From contig JADJAD010000001.1 in assembly GCA_016704465.1 (NCBI GenBank), positions 682,001 to 746,000 on the forward strand: a stretch of DNA of 64,000 nucleotides, in the 5' to 3' direction. Within the stretch, counting starts at the first letter, position 1, and each line of letters starts with the position of its first letter. Below the pieces are notes generated by a model. The model saw nothing but the letters and a program-made list of their open reading frames with translations. It had not been told where the DNA came from and did no database searches. This DNA is from Gemmatimonadota bacterium (GTDB taxonomy: Bacteria; Gemmatimonadota; Gemmatimonadetes; Gemmatimonadales; Gemmatimonadaceae). Shown here in pieces: positions 1-9,607 of this stretch. The position numbers and the translations under genes were made by a program.

Positions 1-950
1 CGCTGCTCCGCGACTCGGTGCGCGTCTGGCATGCGCCCAAGTCGTTCTCCAGCGGCGGCGTGCGCTTTACCCAGGGCGCCTTCGTCGTCCGAGTCGCCCC
101 GAATCGCGATGACGTGCACGATCTCGTCGCCGCGCTCGCGACCAGCGCCGGCGCGCGCGTCTACCCCATCGCCTCGGCGGGGGTCGACGAAGGGACCGAC
201 CTGGGGAGCAACTCGGTCGTCCCGATCATGCCGCCACGGGTCGCCCTGCTCGGCGGCTCGCCCGTCAGCGGCAACGCCTTCGGCTTCGCCTGGTATGCCC
301 TCGACCAGCGCCTGGCGTATCCCACCACCCTGGTCGATGCCGGCTTCGTCGCGGGCGGCGGGCTCGACCGGTTTACGGTGCTCGTCGTGCCGTCCACTCC
401 CGCCGCCGCGCTCGACCGTGCCCTGGGTGACGGCGGCAGGACGCGACTGACCGACTGGGTGCGAAACGGCGGCGTGCTCATCACGCTCGACGGCGCCACG
501 GCGTGGGTCGCACAGGAGAAGGTCGGGCTCGTCCGCACCCGGGTACAGCGCGATTCTGTGCGCGCCGATTCCACCGGCGGTGCCCCGCTTCCGGCATCGC
601 TCCCCGGCGTCCTGGCTCGCGCCACCTTCGACACGCTGTCACCGATCATGGCGGGCGTGGCGGCCGGGGACATTGCCGTCTTCGCCAATTCTGACCGCAT
701 CCTGTCCGTGCCGAAGGACCTGCGCGCCGGCGAGGCGGTCATTCGCTTTGCCCCGGAGAACCGGGTGCGGCTCGCGGGGTACTTCTGGCCCGAGATGCCC
801 GCCAAGGTCGCGCTGTCGCCGTACCTCTGGACCGAGCGGGCCGGGCGCGGACGCGTGATCGCCTTTGCCCATGACCCGGTGTATCGCGACCTGTATCGCG
901 GGCTGCTGCCCGTGTTCACCAATGCCGTCCTGCTGGGAGGGACCTTCTAG
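1..950 (+). CDS. C-terminal part of an M14-type zinc carboxypeptidase-like protein (5' end outside window)
   Basis: The reading frame is already open at base 3, so the gene starts upstream. The visible part of about 315 residues lacks the catalytic M14 zinc-binding region. It resembles the C-terminal half of secreted M14-family peptidases, which end in a class I glutamine-amidotransferase-like Rossmann domain. Visible signs are a strand-loop segment VALLGGSPVSG near residue 80, a region LTDWVRNGGVLITLDG near residue 150, and the closing segment GRGRVIAFAHDPVYRDLYRG. In this family the latter precedes a conserved end of the form LFxNAVLLG. The stop lies directly against the next ATG (951), so the two are probably co-transcribed. 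Family assignment rests on recall of the C-terminal pattern only. It could be another protein with the same accessory domain. Confidence 0.55.
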   Translation, partial: LLRDSVRVWHAPKSFSSGGVRFTQGAFVVRVAPNRDDVHDLVAALATSAGARVYPIASAGVDEGTDLGSNSVVPIMPPRVALLGGSPVSGNAFGFAWYALDQRLAYPTTLVDAGFVAGGGLDRFTVLVVPSTPAAALDRALGDGGRTRLTDWVRNGGVLITLDGATAWVAQEKVGLVRTRVQRDSVRADSTGGAPLPASLPGVLARATFDTLSPIMAGVAAGDIAVFANSDRILSVPKDLRAGEAVIRFAPENRVRLAGYFWPEMPAKVALSPYLWTERAGRGRVIAFAHDPVYRDLYRGLLPVFTNAVLLGGTF

Positions 951-1505
951 ATGTCAGCCACCGGTCGCGCGCTGTGCATCCCGATGCTGGCCCTGGTCGG
1001 CGTTGCGCTCACCGTGCCCCTGCTCGCCGCACAGCCCCCTCGCCTGATCGTCAAGCTTCGCGCATCGCCGACGCAGGTCGCGCTCGACACCGTAGCCCTC
1101 GCGCGCGAGCAGGTCCCCGCCACCCCGGCGGAGACCTTCGCGGCGCTGCGCGCCGTGTACGAAGAACTCAAGATCCCGCGAACGGTCGATGACTCGGCCC
1201 ACGGCCAGCTCGGCACGCTCCGCCTCGTGCGCACGTCCTCTCTCGCCGGCGAGCGCATGGCGGCCTACCTGAACTGCGGCTCGGGGATGACCGGGGCGTA
1301 CGCCGACTCCTGGCGGATTACAATGGGCATCGCGTCGTTTGTGCGCACCGCCAGGGACGGATCGACGACGGTCGCCACCGGCTTTGTCGCACAGGCCGAC
1401 GACATGGACGGGGCGTCGAAGGAGCCCATCATGTGCGGATCCACCGGCGTGCTCGAGACGCGCATCGCCTCGAGGGTCAAGGAGCGCATCGCGACCGGAC
1501 GTTAG
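951..1505 (+). CDS. small secreted protein of unknown function
   Basis: A 184-residue protein. An N-terminal signal peptide is visible at residues about 1-27 (hydrophobic core LALVGVALTVPLLAA followed by AQP), so it is probably exported. The mature part has two cysteines (in YLNCGSG and IMCGST) that could pair, and no motif I recognise. ATG 951 follows the stop of the M14-like gene without a gap, pointing to translational coupling. Its 3' end overlaps the 3' end of the convergent metallopeptidase gene by a few bases. Small exported proteins of this type are common orphan companions of peptidase genes, but no function can be given. Confidence 0.6.
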   Translation: MSATGRALCIPMLALVGVALTVPLLAAQPPRLIVKLRASPTQVALDTVALAREQVPATPAETFAALRAVYEELKIPRTVDDSAHGQLGTLRLVRTSSLAGERMAAYLNCGSGMTGAYADSWRITMGIASFVRTARDGSTTVATGFVAQADDMDGASKEPIMCGSTGVLETRIASRVKERIATGR

Positions 1506-3232
1506 GGCGAGGACAGGCGCCGCATGTCGGCCACCAGGGCGTCGGCGGTGAGCGGATGGCCCACGAAGTCGCGCAAGACGTCCCGCGTGGGGCGCGAGCG
1601 GCCGAAGCGATAGAGATGGTCCGAGAGCCAGTCGTACATCTTCTTGTCCGGCCGATAGAACGGCCCTCGTTCCTGCCGCACGCGCGCACGCAGCTCGGCG
1701 GTCACCATGGCCCCGATCGCATAGTTCATCATGTAGCCCGGCGATTCGACCAGCTGGCCGCGCATGGCCCACCACCCCCACTCGGGATGCGGCAGGATGT
1801 GGAGATACTCGCTGGTGATCGCCGCCCACTCGGCGTTCGGATCGCGCACGGGATCGTCATGCAGTCGCAGCTCCAGCAGCGCCCACGCCACGTCCATCGC
1901 GATGGAGGCGTACTTGGCGCGCAGCGAGGCTGGGAGCGGTGCCGCCGCGCCGAGATAGCGCGCCTGCCACTCCGGCTCGTACGCCTCGAGCGCCAGCAGG
2001 TCCCCTAACGCCTCGGTGAAGGGGTCGCTGTCCGGCCAGTCGGCGAAGGCTGGGCGCGTGGCCACCGCGCTCACGTGGATCGCGTGCCCCGTCTCGTGCA
2101 GCAGCTCGACCAGGTTGTCGAATCCTCCCACGCGATAGGTCGCAAAGATCCACGCCTCGCTCTCGCCATAGTCGCCGCGCTGCTTGCGGGCCGCCTTGCC
2201 GAACTGGGTGAAGGCCACCGGCGTCTTGCCGTCGCGCGGCTCCAGGTCGTAACGAATGCCGAGCGTCGTCGGGTCAGCCCCCTGGTCGCGATAGAAGCGG
2301 TCGTTGATCTCGCGCAGCGCGGCCAGGTTGATGCGCGGCGAGAGCGTGCGGCTGGCGGCGCCGTTCTCATAGTACCAGTCCCACGGCTCGAGCGGGGTGG
2401 CCGGCGTGTGGTCGCGCCAGGCGCGCAGGATGCGCACCAGGGTGGAGTCCGTGCGGGCGGGGTCGAGCCCCAGCGAACGCGCCGCCGCGGTGACTGGAGA
2501 GCCCGTCGTCTTCCACTGCGCAGCGCTGAGCGGAAGGAGCGTACGATACGGCGAGCTCGCTGAGCCGTCGCCGGTTACGGACTGCCAGAGTGGTTGCAGG
2601 GAGAGAAAGAGGGCACGGCGCGCCGCACTCGACGGTTCGCTCCCGATGCGGCCGAGCACGGTGAGTCTGTCGGCCGTATCGGTCGGCGTGACTACCCGGC
2701 GGGCGGCCGCCCCGTAGCAGGCGTACATATGGGCCGTGAGCTGCTCGAGCGCGCTGTCGCCGTTCGCCAGCCGGGCTGGTACCTCGCCGCACCGGGTCGG
2801 GGTCAGCGTCGTCCCCTCTGCGCTCGGCGTCTCGACGGACGCCGACTCCCGCAAGTGCTGCAGCATGGCGGCGACCGCACGCTGGTCCTCCCCGCCCAAT
2901 GCGGACCCGTCCAGCGCCTCCAGCCCCTCCGTCAGCCGCTCCCTGAGCGCCCGGTGTGCGCGGCGCATGTTGTCGAGGGAGACACCGCGCGAGGTTCGCT
3001 CCACCCCCTGTGCATCGGTGATGTAGATCTGGAAGTAGAGGTCGCGGGTATCGGCATATTGGCTTTCGAGGCGTCCCAACCGTTCGGAGACGGTTCCCCC
3101 AAGCGGCGGTACGGGGGACTGGATACAGGCGCCGACAAGGAGAATCGGGAGGTACGCGTGCAATGCCCGACGCACCCCTCGACGGCTCACGCTATTTTGC
3201 GACTGCCTCTCACGCTCACAGGTTGCGCTCAT
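1502..3232 (-). CDS. HExxH zinc metallopeptidase lipoprotein (M2/M3-like gluzincin)
   Basis: A 576-residue protein. The N-terminus carries basic residues, a hydrophobic stretch and a lipobox LLVGAC (Cys36), so it is probably a lipoprotein. The zinc motif HETGH is at residues 379-383. About 25 residues downstream the segment FTEALGDLLALEAY supplies the third ligand Glu in the arrangement of M2 (ACE-type) and M3 peptidases. Length and the surrounding helices fit the mainly helical gluzincin fold. The expected role is cleavage of peptides at the cell surface or in the periplasm. The reading frame is intact. Its ATG (3230-3232) overlaps the ATG of the divergent acyl-CoA dehydrogenase gene in one CATG. 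I cannot decide between M2 and M3 from motifs alone. Confidence 0.75.
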   Translation of the reverse strand: MSATCERERQSQNSVSRRGVRRALHAYLPILLVGACIQSPVPPLGGTVSERLGRLESQYADTRDLYFQIYITDAQGVERTSRGVSLDNMRRAHRALRERLTEGLEALDGSALGGEDQRAVAAMLQHLRESASVETPSAEGTTLTPTRCGEVPARLANGDSALEQLTAHMYACYGAAARRVVTPTDTADRLTVLGRIGSEPSSAARRALFLSLQPLWQSVTGDGSASSPYRTLLPLSAAQWKTTGSPVTAAARSLGLDPARTDSTLVRILRAWRDHTPATPLEPWDWYYENGAASRTLSPRINLAALREINDRFYRDQGADPTTLGIRYDLEPRDGKTPVAFTQFGKAARKQRGDYGESEAWIFATYRVGGFDNLVELLHETGHAIHVSAVATRPAFADWPDSDPFTEALGDLLALEAYEPEWQARYLGAAAPLPASLRAKYASIAMDVAWALLELRLHDDPVRDPNAEWAAITSEYLHILPHPEWGWWAMRGQLVESPGYMMNYAIGAMVTAELRARVRQERGPFYRPDKKMYDWLSDHLYRFGRSRPTRDVLRDFVGHPLTADALVADMRRLSSP

Positions 3233-5020
3233 GCCGACGTACCGTGCTCAGTCGATGATTTCCGGTTCATCCTGACGGAACTCTACGATGCTTCGCAGCT
3301 CACTGCATACCAGGCGTACGCCGACATCTCGCCCGACCTCATGATGTCGATCGTGGAGGAAGCGGGAAAGTTCTGCGAGGAAGTCCTGGCCCCCATCAAC
3401 GCCTCGGGCGATGCCGAGGGGTGTACGTGGGAGCAGGGCGTGGTGCGCACACCGTCGGGATTCAAGGAGGCGTTCAGGGCCTACGCCGACGGTGGATGGA
3501 TCGGCCTCGCCTCCGATCCTGAACACGGCGGCCAAGGGCTCCCCTGACGCTGCGTTTTGTTGTGGACGAAATGGTCGTCGGGTCGAACCTGTCGTTCGCG
3601 ATGTACCCGGGGCTGTCGCAGGGGCGATCGACGCGATCCACACCCACGGCAGCGAGGAGCAGAAGGCGTTTTACCTCCCGCGCCTCGCCAGCGGTGAGTG
3701 GACCGGGACCATGTGCCTGACGGAGGCGCACGCCGGGACCGACCTGGGGATCATCCGGACCAGGGCCCGGCCACTGGACGACGGCACCTATCGGGTCACC
3801 GGCCAGAAGATCTTCATCACCGCCGGGGAGCACGACCTGACGGCGAACATCTGCCACCTGGTGCTGGCCAAGCTGCCCGGGGCGGCTGAGGGGACGCGTG
3901 GGATCTCGATGTTCCTCGTCCCGAAGTTCGTCCCCAACACCGACGGCTCGTTAGGCGCGCGCAACGGCGTCACCTGCGGGTCGATCGAGCACAAGATGGG
4001 AATCAAGGGATCGGCCACCTGCGTGCTCAACTTCGACGAGGCCGTCGGCTACCTGGTCGGCGACGAGGGCAAGGGGATGCGGGCCATGTTCACGATGATG
4101 AACTCGGCACGACTCGGCGTGGGCATCCAGGGGTTGGGGCTGGCGACTGCGTCGTATCACAACGCCGTGACCTACGCCCGCGAGCGGCAGCAGGGGCGCT
4201 CGCTGTCCGGGGTGAAGAACCCCGAGGGTGAGGCCGACCCCATCATCGTGCACGCCGAGACGCGGCGCAGCCTGCTGGCCATGCGCGCCTTCATCGAGGG
4301 GGCGCGGGCGCTGTCCACGTGGACGGGGATGCTGATTGACCAGGAGCTGCTCGATCCCGACGCGGCCAAGCGTGCCGAGGCGGCCGACCTGGTCGCCCTG
4401 CTCACCCCGATCATCAAGGCGCTGTTCACCGACCTTGGCTTCTGAGAGCACCAACATCGGGCTGCAGCTCTACGGTGGGCACGGCTACATCCGGGAGTGG
4501 GGATGGAGCAGTTCGTGCGCGACGCGCGCATCGGGCAGATCTACGAAGGGACCAACCATATCCAGGCCCTCGACCTGGTCGGCCGCAAACTCGCCGAGGG
4601 CGATGGACGACCGGTGCGCCGCTTTGCCGAAGTGGTTGCCGCTGAGCTGCAGGCCTCGGGCGAGCTCCCCGCACTGGCCATGCACGTGCAGGCGCTGGCC
4701 GATGCGATCGGGGCGCTGCGGCGCGCCACCGCGTGGCTGGCCGGGCAGGCGACGGGCAACGCCGACGAACTGGGCGCGGCCGCCAACGAGTACCTGCGCC
4801 TGTTTGGCTATGTCGCGTTAGGACACCAGTGGCTGCGCACGGCGCGTGTGGCACAGGAGCGACTGGCATCGGGCGGGGCGTTTCCTGCGGTGCACTACGA
4901 GGCCAAGCTGGCCACGGCACAGTTCTACTTTGCGCGGGTCATGCCGCAGGTGCATGCGCTGCATGCGTCGATTACGGCGGGGCAGGGGCGATTCTGGCGT
5001 TTCCGATGGAGGCGTACTGA
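3231..5020 (+). CDS. acyl-CoA dehydrogenase (FadE-like, about 595 aa), reading frame interrupted several times
   Basis: Joining frames gives a complete FadE-type acyl-CoA dehydrogenase that oxidises acyl-CoA to enoyl-CoA with FAD. It begins MPTYRA at ATG 3231 and continues VDDFRFILTELYD, the usual N-terminus of this long subfamily. The FAD/acyl core follows (MCLTEAHAGTDLG, KIFITAGEH), then the catalytic-loop region LQLYGGHGYIREW and RDARIGQIYEGTN. The end is an acetyl-CoA dehydrogenase-like C-terminal domain closing in ILAFPMEAY. Frame breaks lie near 3249 (one C missing from a CC), 3545, 3610-3640, 4445, 4500 and 4985. No domain is missing, so sequencing indels are more likely than decay. 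It starts divergently from the metallopeptidase with overlapping start codons. Confidence 0.85.
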
Positions 5021-5223
5021 CCCGGGGACCGGCGCGGACGCAACGCGAGCGGCGAGCGGTGGCGCACGGGCCGCCTACGACCGGCGGTCAGGTGTCGACC
5101 CGCGCCGACACATGGTAGGTTGCACGCACCGAGTGGGCCCCGCGCACGTCGCGCGGAGCCCGTCCGTTCCGCCTTGGGAGCGTCGCGCTACGTGAGCGGC
5201 AGGGGGCTCAAAGGAGAGCCGAC

Positions 5224-5694
5224 ATGTCATCGATCCATCGGGCGTTGCGTGGCGACGTCCTCGTGTATCGGCACGGTCCCACCGAGCGGATGATCGATCC
5301 CGACCTGCTCGCGCTACACGGGCGCAGCGGTCGCACCCTGCTCAAGGCCGGACCGATGCGCGTCGTCATCACCGCACTGGCCGCCGGCGGTGACCTGCCC
5401 GCGCATGGCACGAGCGGACCGCGCACCATCCAGGTGCTCGAGGGCGAGGTCATCTGCGTCATCCGGGACACCGAGTACCGACTCGGCGCTGGCGACGTCA
5501 TGGCGCTGGGCCCCGGCATCCGGCACGCGGCCAGCTCGCCCAAGGGCGCCATCCTCCTGCTGACGCTCGTACATCCGGGGCGTCGGCGTCGTCGCCCATC
5601 GCGCGCGTCGATGCGGCGTGCCCCGCGACTCGAGGCGGAGGATACAGGTGATGCCACCGCGGGTGCTGCGACCGCGGGCGACGGCAAGGCATAA
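5224..5694 (+). CDS. cupin-domain protein
   Basis: A 156-residue protein starting at ATG 5224, preceded by a good ribosome binding site (AAAGGAG). Residues about 45-120 form a single cupin barrel with the pattern LPAHGTSGPRTIQVLEGEV and later LGAGDVMALGPGIRHA. The metal-type histidines (H in PAHG, H in IRHA) are visible, although the second Glu/His positions are not complete. The last 40 residues are Arg- and Ala-rich and probably unstructured. Small cupins of this type often sense or chelate small molecules. The substrate cannot be inferred. It is followed after about 100 bases by an alpha/beta hydrolase gene. Confidence 0.65.
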   Translation: MSSIHRALRGDVLVYRHGPTERMIDPDLLALHGRSGRTLLKAGPMRVVITALAAGGDLPAHGTSGPRTIQVLEGEVICVIRDTEYRLGAGDVMALGPGIRHAASSPKGAILLLTLVHPGRRRRRPSRASMRRAPRLEAEDTGDATAGAATAGDGKA

Positions 5695-5802
5695 AGGCGA
5701 CGCGATGCGGTGCAGACTGCGGGCGGGGGTCGGCGCGCGAGCGGACGCTGCCTGCGACGACGCGAACCATGCCGTGGCCGATGTCCTAGTGGATAGCCAC
5801 GC

Positions 5803-6758
5803 ATGAGTCGTGGACGTCGGTGGCTCATCGTGATCATCGGAGTCGCCGTGGTCAAGGGCGCTGCCGTCGTGTGGCTCCTGCGCGACCCCGTCCCGCACTT
5901 CCGGGCACGGCATGGTACGCTGGTCGAGACGCGCGTCGAACCGCTCACCGGCTCGGCGTCGTTTGCCAACGAGCGGGTGGTATTGCGCAGTTCGAGCGGG
6001 TTGCGCGGTGAACTCCTCCTGCGGCGACCGATCGACCCGGCGGCGCCGGCCGGTACCCTGCCCGCTCCCCAGGGTCCCATCCGGCGGCCGGTGTTCCTGA
6101 TTTTGGGCGGCTGAAACCGGTGAGCGCGCGGCCACGCTCATCGACGATACCGAGGGCAACATCGTCGTGGCCATGGCCTATCCGTACGACGGTGACGTGC
6201 GGGTGAAGGGGCTGGCGGTGGTCCCCGCGGTTCCGCGCATCCGCCAGGCGCTGCTCGACACGCCGGCGGCGGTCTTCCTGGCCATCGACTACCTGCTGAC
6301 GCGTCCCGATGTGGACCCGGCGCGCGTCGAGCTAGTGGGGGCGAGCTTCGGCACGCCCTTCGCCACCGTCGCCGGCGCGCTCGACCCGCGGGTGACGCGG
6401 GTCTGGTCGGTGCACGGTGCCGGCGAGCCGTACACGCTCATGTCGCACAACCTGCGCAAGAGTGTGCCGTGGCGGCCGGCCCGCGCGCTGGTGGCGGGGC
6501 TGGCCAACATCCTCGCCGCAGGGCCGCGCTCTCGCCCGGAGCGGTGGGCGCCGCTCGTGCGCGCCGCGCGATTTCATCGCGATCAACGCCACCGAGGACG
6601 AGCGACTTCCGCGCGAGGCCATCATGACATTGTTCGACAGCGCGCGCGACCCCAAGGAACTCATCTGGCTCCCCGGCCTGCACGTGCAGTCGAACCGCAC
6701 CGAGATCCTGCAGGGGCTGGTGCGCACCGTGCTGCAACGCGCGGCGCGCGCGTCGTAG
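5803..6758 (+). CDS. alpha/beta hydrolase with N-terminal membrane anchor, two frame breaks
   Basis: The N-terminus MSRGRRWLIVIIGVAVVKG is a basic residue cluster plus a hydrophobic helix, a signal anchor or signal peptide. After a frame break near 6112 (next to TTTTGGG) the protein continues with a typical alpha/beta hydrolase core: IVVAMAYPYDG, then DPARVELVGASFG with the nucleophile elbow GASFG. After a second break near 6570 comes FIAINATEDERLP (acid region) and LPGLHVQSNR (catalytic His). The order nucleophile-acid-His is complete, so the enzyme is probably functional and the breaks are probably sequence errors. It is likely an esterase or dienelactone-hydrolase-like enzyme acting near the membrane. 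The substrate is unknown. Confidence 0.7.
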
Positions 6759-6811
6759 GCGCCCCGGCGACCAGTTGGTCGCGCAACACACGAGACGCGA
6801 CGCACGTCTGC

Positions 6812-7426
6812 CTATCGCAGCCGAACCCCGACGCCCGCGGACATCAGGCTGAACGAGTCGCCTTGATAGCGTGGAATGTGGACGAATCGTCCGGAGGCGA
6901 GCAGCGCGAGGTGACGGAAGGCCGGTGTCGTGAATTCCATGCGCACCTGTGCGGCGCCGACGAAAGCGGCATCGCCTCGTGGTCGGGCAACCGCTGGACC
7001 CACGAGTAGACGCGCGCTTCCGGCACTGGTCTCCCAACCGGCAAGGGTCGACACGATCCGGAAAATGGGGAAGTCTGGCGTACAACTCCCGTCGGCCGGA
7101 CACTCGGCCACCCCCGACCCCAGCGCATACGCGGCCCCGTTCAGCGCGACGACTATGCCGCCCCCTGAGCGTGCTCCCAGGCGCAGGCCTATCAGGGCGT
7201 CGGTAGACAACCGGCCGCTGGGAGCGTGGGCAGAGGAACTGTTGTCGACCCCAACCCCGATGTTCGCTTCGAGGAAGACCGGCCATAGCTGCTGGGCTGC
7301 GCACGGCGATGCAAGAGCGACCGCGAGGACTGCGCAACCGGCAACGGCGCGACGAAGCGTACGGCTGGCCTGCCGGCACTTGCGAGGTCGCTTGCGTTGT
7401 TGCGCGTCGGAATTCGACAGGGACAC
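6812..7426 (-). CDS. secreted or outer-membrane protein of unknown function (beta-rich)
   Basis: The open frame extends upstream to 7606, but a plausible start is GTG 7426. From there a basic n-region leads to a signal peptide (RRAVAGCAVLAVALASP, cleavage after PCAAQ). The mature part, about 165 residues, is rich in alternating hydrophobic residues and Gly, with segments such as GVGVDNSSSAHAPSG and LMSAGVGVRLR at the C-terminus. Such an ending is typical of small outer-membrane beta-barrel proteins. Two Cys (ECPADGSC) could form a disulfide. It is divergent from the MarR-GNAT gene, and the intervening region may serve both. No family is recognised, and the start is uncertain. Confidence 0.5.
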   Translation of the reverse strand: MSLSNSDAQQRKRPRKCRQASRTLRRAVAGCAVLAVALASPCAAQQLWPVFLEANIGVGVDNSSSAHAPSGRLSTDALIGLRLGARSGGGIVVALNGAAYALGSGVAECPADGSCTPDFPIFRIVSTLAGWETSAGSARLLVGPAVARPRGDAAFVGAAQVRMEFTTPAFRHLALLASGRFVHIPRYQGDSFSLMSAGVGVRLR

Positions 7427-7565
7427 GGCGGAAGTTGGCAGAACTCGGCTGATTCGTCTGGTGCTGGCGAGGCCTCGCGGATAGGGTAGCGGTCCGGGCT
7501 CCCTCGGTCGGTTTGGAATCTGCCTACTCGCGATGAAAGCGGAACGAGTGCGGCCGGTTAGAGAC

Positions 7566-7593
7566 TTGACGAACGGACTCGACGAGATAATAT
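7566..7593 (+). promoter_or_regulatory. candidate sigma70-type promoter of the MarR-GNAT gene
   Basis: TTGACG (7566-7571) is followed after 16 bases by TAATAT (7588-7593) in a locally AT-richer stretch. It lies about 40 bases upstream of ATG 7633. The sequence CTTGAC occurs again at about 7611, so a direct repeat flanks the likely transcription start. This would fit autoregulation by the MarR domain, which is inference. Confidence 0.35.
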
Positions 7594-7632
7594 GTGCCTC
7601 GAGCAAATAACTTGACTGCCACGGGCATCTTC

Positions 7633-8579
7633 ATGTCACTCGATCCAGCGGCCGCTTCGTCGACACTCCAGCAACAGGTAGAGGCAGTCCGCAGGTTCGG
7701 CCGTTTCTACACCCGATTCCTGGGGGTCCTGCGCGAGCATCTCCTGGACAGCCCGTTCTCGTTGACCGAAGCACGGGTCATCTACGAACTCGCGCATCGG
7801 GTGACCGCCGACCTCGGGACGCTGACTGCGGCGCTGAGCCTCGACTCGGGCTACATGAGTCGGCTGATGGGGCGACTCGAACAGGGCGGCATCCTCACCA
7901 AGACCCGGTCGCCCGATGACAAGCGCGTCAAGCTGCTCTCCCTGACCGAGCGGGGTCAGCGGTCGTTTGCGGATCTCGCCGACGCATCGGCTCGGCAGGT
8001 CGAGCGCGCGTTGCACGCCCTGATCCGGCAAGATCGCCCCCGGCTCATCCGCGCGATGGAGACGATCGAGGACTTGTTGGGCGTTCCGGTGCCCGACCGC
8101 GTCCCCTACATGTTGCGACCGCACCAGCCGGGCGACCTCGGTTGGGTCGTCCAGCGACACGGCATCGTGTACGCCGACGAATACAACTGGAACACCGAGT
8201 TCGAGGGGCTCGTCGCGGAGATCGTCGGGCGTCCGCTCGGAACTTCGATCACCAACGCGAACGCTGCTGGATCGCGGAAAGGGATGGAGAGAAGGTCGGG
8301 TCGGTCTTTCTCGTCAAGAAGTCCGACGAGGTCGCCCAACTCCGCCTCCTGCTGGTCGACAGCGGTGCGCGCGGACTCGGCATCGGCGGGAGGCTCGTCC
8401 AGGAGTGCACGCGATTCGGGAGGCAGGCGGGCTACAGGTCGATCGTCCTCTGGACCAACAGCGTGCTGGACAGCGCTCGGCGCATCTACGAGTCGGAAGG
8501 CTACCGACTGATCAGGGAAGAACCACATCACAGCTTCGGACACGATCTCGTGGGTCAGTACTGGGAGCTGGCCTTGTGA
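7633..8579 (+). CDS. MarR-type regulator fused to a GNAT acetyltransferase, one frame break
   Basis: ATG 7633 was chosen because the winged-helix region begins shortly after it (LQQQVEAVRRFGRFYTRF). Residues about 1-155 are a MarR domain: recognition helix region LDSGYMSRLMGRLEQGG and wing SPDDKRVKLLSLTERG. The second half starts at LRPHQPGDLGWVVQRHG, a GNAT N-terminus. After a frame break near 8255 it continues WIAERDGEKVGSVFLV and the acetyl-CoA loop RGLGIGGRLVQE. It ends with YESEGYRLIREE and YWELAL at 8579. MarR-GNAT fusions of this length (about 315 aa) are a known family and often N-acetylate amino-acid-like or toxic compounds while regulating their own gene. The break is probably a sequence error. 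Confidence 0.85.
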
Positions 8580-8622
8580 GGGCGCCTATCGCGCCCGCGG
8601 ACTTCGAGGCCGAACGCAGGAC

Positions 8623-8820
8623 ATGGTCGGCCTGTCCTTCGGCGCCGAGATCGACGTAGCGGAAGTACCGGAGCATTTGTGCGGCTGCGTCAGGGTTGCC
8701 GACTTCGTCTATGGCGTGGATGAGAATCTCGGCTACGTGCTGCTCACGAACAGCGCGAACGGGCAGGTCGTCGCCGACGCGATCGAGCGTCGCTTCGTGG
8801 GGCGCATGGTGCGAAAGTGA
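8623..8820 (+). pseudogene. possible remnant of a serine beta-lactamase-family C-terminus
   Basis: A 65-codon frame containing GYVLLTNSANGQVVADAIERRF. This matches the usual C-terminal strand-helix (VxLTNSxNG followed by a helix) of beta-lactamase-family (class C-like) hydrolases. No catalytic SxxK or YxN region is found upstream, where the MarR-GNAT gene lies. It may be a decayed gene end or chance similarity. Confidence 0.25.
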
Positions 8821-9517
8821 GTGGTGCGCGTCCGGCGACGTGAGTATCGGTTACATCACCGTCGCCATGTCCCATGATCCGTCGACTCGAACAGTGGAGT
8901 GACGAACGCCCGCCAGCGTTCGTCTGGAACCGGTTCAGCCAACGTAGCGGCACGTAGCGCGGCACGCGCTGGCAGTAGTCCGCGTATTCCTGCCCGAAGC
9001 GGTCGCGTAGCTCGCGTTCTTCCAGCAGGACGACGACGTGGATGGCCGGCTACCCGAGCAACCAGACGATCCATGTTCCGGCGTAATTGGCGACGGCAGC
9101 ATACGCCAGTACGAACAGGGTGAACTCGATGTAGCGCGGGTGGCGGATGCTGCCGTAGATCACTTCCGTCAGCAGCTGTCCCCTGTCGGACCGCGACATT
9201 TCCGGCACGCCGGCGAGAATCGACATGGTCAGGTGCTTGCGGCGCTTCAGCTGCAGCCAGATGGCCGTGAGGGCGGCGGCCGCGGCCAGTGCCATCAGCC
9301 ACGGTTGTCCGTGGTAGTCCCTGCCGAGTAGCCGCGCGCGACTCGTCCACAGCGCCCATGCGAGTGCGGCGGTCGGGGTCAGCAGGATCGCGTACGACAC
9401 GACCGGACCAAGCCGTCGCCAGAACCGCGCGAACGGATGGACCGCGAACCAGAGGCCGAGGGCCGGAGGCACCGATACGAGGACGAGGACGGCGAGGACG
9501 TAGCGCACCTGATCCAT
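8744..9517 (-). CDS. isoprenylcysteine carboxyl methyltransferase (ICMT)-like membrane protein with an internal TAG
   Basis: From ATG 9517 a membrane protein with about four hydrophobic helices is read for 155 codons. The segment YGSIRHPRYIEFTL is the conserved methyl-donor binding helix of the ICMT/PEMT superfamily (RHPxY). A TAG at 9050-9052 then interrupts the frame. The same frame continues after it with HVVVLLEERELRDRFG and YADYCQRVPRYVPLRW, the standard C-terminal motif (ExxLxxxFGxxYxxYxxxVPR). TGG (Trp) would fit at the TAG, so this is either a real nonsense mutation or a base-call error. After VPRYVPLRW the frame runs on to 8744 without recognisable sequence, so the true end may lie nearer 8950. 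Confidence 0.6.
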
Positions 9518-9607
9518 GTCTTTGCCTGCAGGGAAGCGGAGGTGAATCCGGGCTCCGACCGGGCACCTCGCGGCGGCTTGGCGGGCCGCGACGATCAGGT
9601 GGACGAA

